From UBA6265 sp964526965 (GTDB lineage Bacteria > Chloroflexota > Chloroflexia > Thermomicrobiales > UBA6265): 64,000 nt of DNA. A program made the translations under genes and the position numbers. Every line of letters starts with the position of its first letter. Position 1 is the first letter of the stretch. The DNA is taken from contig CAZGML010000011.1 in NCBI GenBank assembly GCA_964526965.1, positions 12,077 to 76,076 of the forward strand, given 5' to 3'. The notes beneath the pieces are model-generated. The model made no database searches. It was not told where the DNA came from and saw only the letters and a program-made list of their open reading frames with translations. Below, one piece after another: positions 61,587-64,000 of the stretch.

Positions 61587-63575
61587 TTACTCGCGAATGA
61601 AGTACTGCTCCGTATTGGTTGGTGCGGGTGTTGGGTACAGCCACGCATCCAGAATCGGATCGGGTACGTTGTGCATTCGGTTGGTTTTGATGATGAAGCC
61701 GTTCGGCTGCAGCGAGATACCGATGCCGTAGAACATGTCTGCAGCGATCTCGAGAATCTCGTTCATCAGCGCGGCCTGCTCATCTGGATCAGCCGTGAGG
61801 GCGATCTGGTCGAACAGCTCCAGCTGGCGCTTCACCTCTTCGGGCGGTTCCATTGCGCCATCGCCTTCCGGATTATTACTCCAGATAACCCACGGCGTTG
61901 CGTAGATCGAGCCCAACGTGCTGGTTGGCAGGTACCAGTTCGAGCCGAGAACGACATCGAGTCCGCCACCGCCAGCCCAGAACGACGCCTCGTGCTGGTT
62001 TCCTTCAACTCGCTCGTAGTAGAGAGAGCGTTCGATGGAACGGATATCTACCTGCACGCCGACGGCATCCCAGTATTGGCGAACCAAATCGAGGATATCT
62101 GGCCACTCTGCGTTGATGTCGGCAGCGCCTTCAACAACGAAGAAGAAGCGCTCACCATCCGGGCCGATGCGATAGCCGTCATCATCCTTGTCTGGAAGCA
62201 CCATATCGAGATGCTCGTTGGCGAGGTCGACATCGTATTCGGTGTACTGCTTGGCGAGGCGCTCGTTGTAATAGAGCTCCGACTCCGGGCGCGGCGCCGC
62301 CTGGTATGGCTCACCCTGCGATACGTAAATCGCGTCGATGATTTCCTGCCGGTTGATGGCGTGCGAGAGGCCAATGCGGAAGTCCTTGTTTGCGAAGACT
62401 TCGCGCTTGTTCTCATCCGTTGCGGTGAGGTTAATCGCCAGAATCAGTGTGTTCATGATCGACGGAACGGTATCAAGCAACATGTAGTCGCCGGATTCCT
62501 GATTATCGAACGCAGTTGGGCGGTCACGCGGGGTAAGCTGTGCCGGTGCCATGAAGTCGATTTCGCCCGCGAAGGCGTTCAGCTTCATAACCTCGGGGTC
62601 TTGCACCACGCGGTAAAGCACGCGGTCCATATACGGAAGTTGGTTACCTTCCGGGTCGATTTTGAAGTAATACGGGTTTCGATTGGCGGTAATTTGCTGA
62701 ACATTGTCTGAAGCGCCAGTTTCCTGAACCCATGCGCTTAGCACCGGCAGGTCCACCGTGACCTGGGCGTTCTGCTTCTGCAGGAACAGGTCAGTCCAGG
62801 CGGTGAGGTTCATGTCCAGAGCTTCCTGCTCTACCTCTGGCCGATAGTCGATGTGCCATTCGCGCATGAAATGCTCTGGCAAACCGGTAAGAATGCGGCC
62901 GGTTGGCGTGGCAAGTCGAATCAGGAAGAGCCCGTTCGGTCCACCGAACCGAAACTGCACGGTGTAGTCATCGAGCTTTTCGACAACCACCGGTTCATCG
63001 TTGATGGTCAGCCAGGCTGGTTGCGCAGCGGTGAGTTCCTCATTATTGAGGAAATCATTGTACCAGAACATGATGTCGTCGGCGTTGAATTCCTCGCCGT
63101 CAGACCACTTGATTCCCTGACGCAGGTGGAACGTGTACGTTGCACCATCGTCCGTAACATCAATGCTTTCCGCGAGGTTTGGCTCAATTTCATCGATGCT
63201 GAAGTTGACCATGTCCGGCTTCCAGCGAACCAGGAATTCGTAGCCGTTGGTCATCGGAACCAGCCAGGCACCATCCGCGGGGCCCATAAAGGCAAGGCGG
63301 AAATCGCCACCGTATTCGCCGATTTCCTCGTGCGGCTCAACGATCTTCGGATTCAGCGGCAGGCGCTCTTCCACCGGTGGCAGGTCCATACCATCAAAGA
63401 ATGGTGACTGCTGCAATGGGCCCTCATAGGCAGCCACTGGAGACGCTGCGGGTGAAGCCTCCTGGGCTCCAATCGTTACATCGCGGCCAATAAAATAGGC
63501 CGACGCCGCTGCCGCCGACATCATCATCTGCCGACGATTCATACGAGGTGTTGACGAGCGCTGTTTACTCTTCAC
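61587..63575 (-). CDS. oppA: Peptide ABC transporter substrate-binding protein, OppA-like, Tat-type signal
   Basis: A 662-residue family 5 solute-binding protein. The N-terminus MNRRQMMMSAAAASAYFIG has twin arginines and a hydrophobic stretch, which suggests Tat export; an AS/SP-rich linker follows. The binding domain has LAESIDVTDDGATYTFHLR, IKWSDGEEFNADDIMFW and a lobe with PDKDDDGYRIGPDG. No lipobox Cys is present. The GTG at 63575 lies 4 nt after AAGGGGGG. A good promoter lies 100 bp upstream. Ligand probably peptides; sugars are possible. Confidence 0.92.
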   Translation of the reverse strand: MKSKQRSSTPRMNRRQMMMSAAAASAYFIGRDVTIGAQEASPAASPVAAYEGPLQQSPFFDGMDLPPVEERLPLNPKIVEPHEEIGEYGGDFRLAFMGPADGAWLVPMTNGYEFLVRWKPDMVNFSIDEIEPNLAESIDVTDDGATYTFHLRQGIKWSDGEEFNADDIMFWYNDFLNNEELTAAQPAWLTINDEPVVVEKLDDYTVQFRFGGPNGLFLIRLATPTGRILTGLPEHFMREWHIDYRPEVEQEALDMNLTAWTDLFLQKQNAQVTVDLPVLSAWVQETGASDNVQQITANRNPYYFKIDPEGNQLPYMDRVLYRVVQDPEVMKLNAFAGEIDFMAPAQLTPRDRPTAFDNQESGDYMLLDTVPSIMNTLILAINLTATDENKREVFANKDFRIGLSHAINRQEIIDAIYVSQGEPYQAAPRPESELYYNERLAKQYTEYDVDLANEHLDMVLPDKDDDGYRIGPDGERFFFVVEGAADINAEWPDILDLVRQYWDAVGVQVDIRSIERSLYYERVEGNQHEASFWAGGGGLDVVLGSNWYLPTSTLGSIYATPWVIWSNNPEGDGAMEPPEEVKRQLELFDQIALTADPDEQAALMNEILEIAADMFYGIGISLQPNGFIIKTNRMHNVPDPILDAWLYPTPAPTNTEQYFIRE

Positions 63576-63675
63576 CGTGCCCCCCCTTGTACATGTTCTC
63601 ACTATTTGTTAGTGAGCATTCCGGGCCCACTTTGAAATCGAAAGTAGCCCAAATTGTTCCGGTTAACTATGACTT

Positions 63676-63705
63676 ACTGTACCCAACTGCTTCCTCTAAT
63701 GTCAA
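63676..63705 (-). promoter_or_regulatory. Promoter of the opp operon
   Basis: Minus-strand TTGACA (63700-63705) and TACAGT (63676-63681), spacing 18 bp. The leader to the oppA start is about 95 nt. Confidence 0.72.
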
Positions 63706-64000
63706 CGAGCCGGATTGCCTTTGTGAATGCACCCCAGGTGGATAAAATAGTTATGGTGTTCCCTTTAATTAAGGAACCGCCGCCAGATTTTGACGGCGTT
63801 GGGGCTGAGATTTTTGGGTGTTCCTGAGTAAAGCATCGCGCGATGCGGTGCACCTAGTGGAGATATCGCCCAGCTTCTCTGCGGGGATCAATACGACGCG
63901 TCGGTTATCACTTTGCCAATTGTTCTATTTCCACCTGTTCACATGGAAATCCTCTGGTATACTTGGGCAACCGAGACGTTTCCAATAGGTGGCTCTCGAG
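63706..64000. other. Intergenic end of window
   Basis: No ORF of note. A TATACT box at 63958-63963 may be the -10 of a plus-strand gene beyond the window, but its -35 partner is weak. Confidence 0.4.

Noticed and set aside
61572..62711. Plus-strand frame of 379 codons over oppA
   Set aside because: It is the antisense shadow of oppA, with no start signal.

Overview
The window reads as a chromosomal segment of a free-living, aerobic, heterotrophic bacterium of moderately high GC. I infer a member of the Chloroflexota, probably a Thermomicrobia-like lineage. The inference rests on families typical of that phylum: a DUF2298 'YYY' membrane protein with a TIGR03663-type glycosyltransferase, a glycosyltransferase fused to an NHL propeller, UPF0182, extracytoplasmic proteins with Ala/Ser/Thr/Pro linkers, and an LPXTG-type surface protein. 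No rRNA or other marker is present to confirm it.

Layout. 1-5.4 kb holds the 3' end of a giant SdrD B-like repeat surface protein ending in LPSTG. 5.5-12.6 kb holds a small membrane protein, a WalJ-like hydrolase, UPF0182, and a minus-strand run of spermidine-synthase-like fusion, pgeF and yggS. The spermidine-synthase-like gene contains a 100-N scaffold gap that looks like an unmerged 55-bp contig overlap, so the gene is probably intact. 13.3-20.5 kb holds two tandem DadA-like oxidoreductases, fmt, the YYY protein, tRNA-Pro and an RDD protein. 20.6-24.9 kb holds rpsD, pdxH and small lineage-specific proteins. 25.0-31.1 kb holds two large GT39-like membrane glycosyltransferases in translational overlap, DUF503 and a hypothetical. 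31.1-38.8 kb holds an M24 peptidase, an unusual HAD-phosphatase/3-phosphoglycerate-dehydrogenase fusion, an MMPL exporter, a receiver-like protein and a helix-turn-helix protein. 39.0-40.7 kb holds fhs.

40.83-43.43 kb is the main accessory island. It is a 2.6-kb remnant of an integrated element bounded by a 26-bp direct repeat of the 3' end of tRNA-Lys. It holds a methyltransferase, an excisionase-like pseudogene with an in-frame amber codon, and decayed short ORFs.

43.5-52 kb holds DUF92, a secreted cupin-SH3 protein, aroE, mltG, miaA, a two-domain rhodanese, a sufU-like scaffold gene that seems to start at CTG in the same frame as the rhodanese, and DUF2851. 52-63.6 kb is one long run of minus-strand genes: oppABCDF-like peptide transporter, beta carbonic anhydrase, sucCD, nicotinamidase, a PH-domain protein and an SDR.

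Most of the window is housekeeping (serine, one-carbon, shikimate, TCA, tRNA modification, Fe-S assembly) plus envelope functions. The most unusual observations are the HAD-SerA fusion, the tRNA-Lys element remnant, the rhodanese/TAG/CTG-SufU arrangement, and the combination of wall-anchored repeat protein, membrane glycosyltransferases and recurrent TP/AS-rich linkers.
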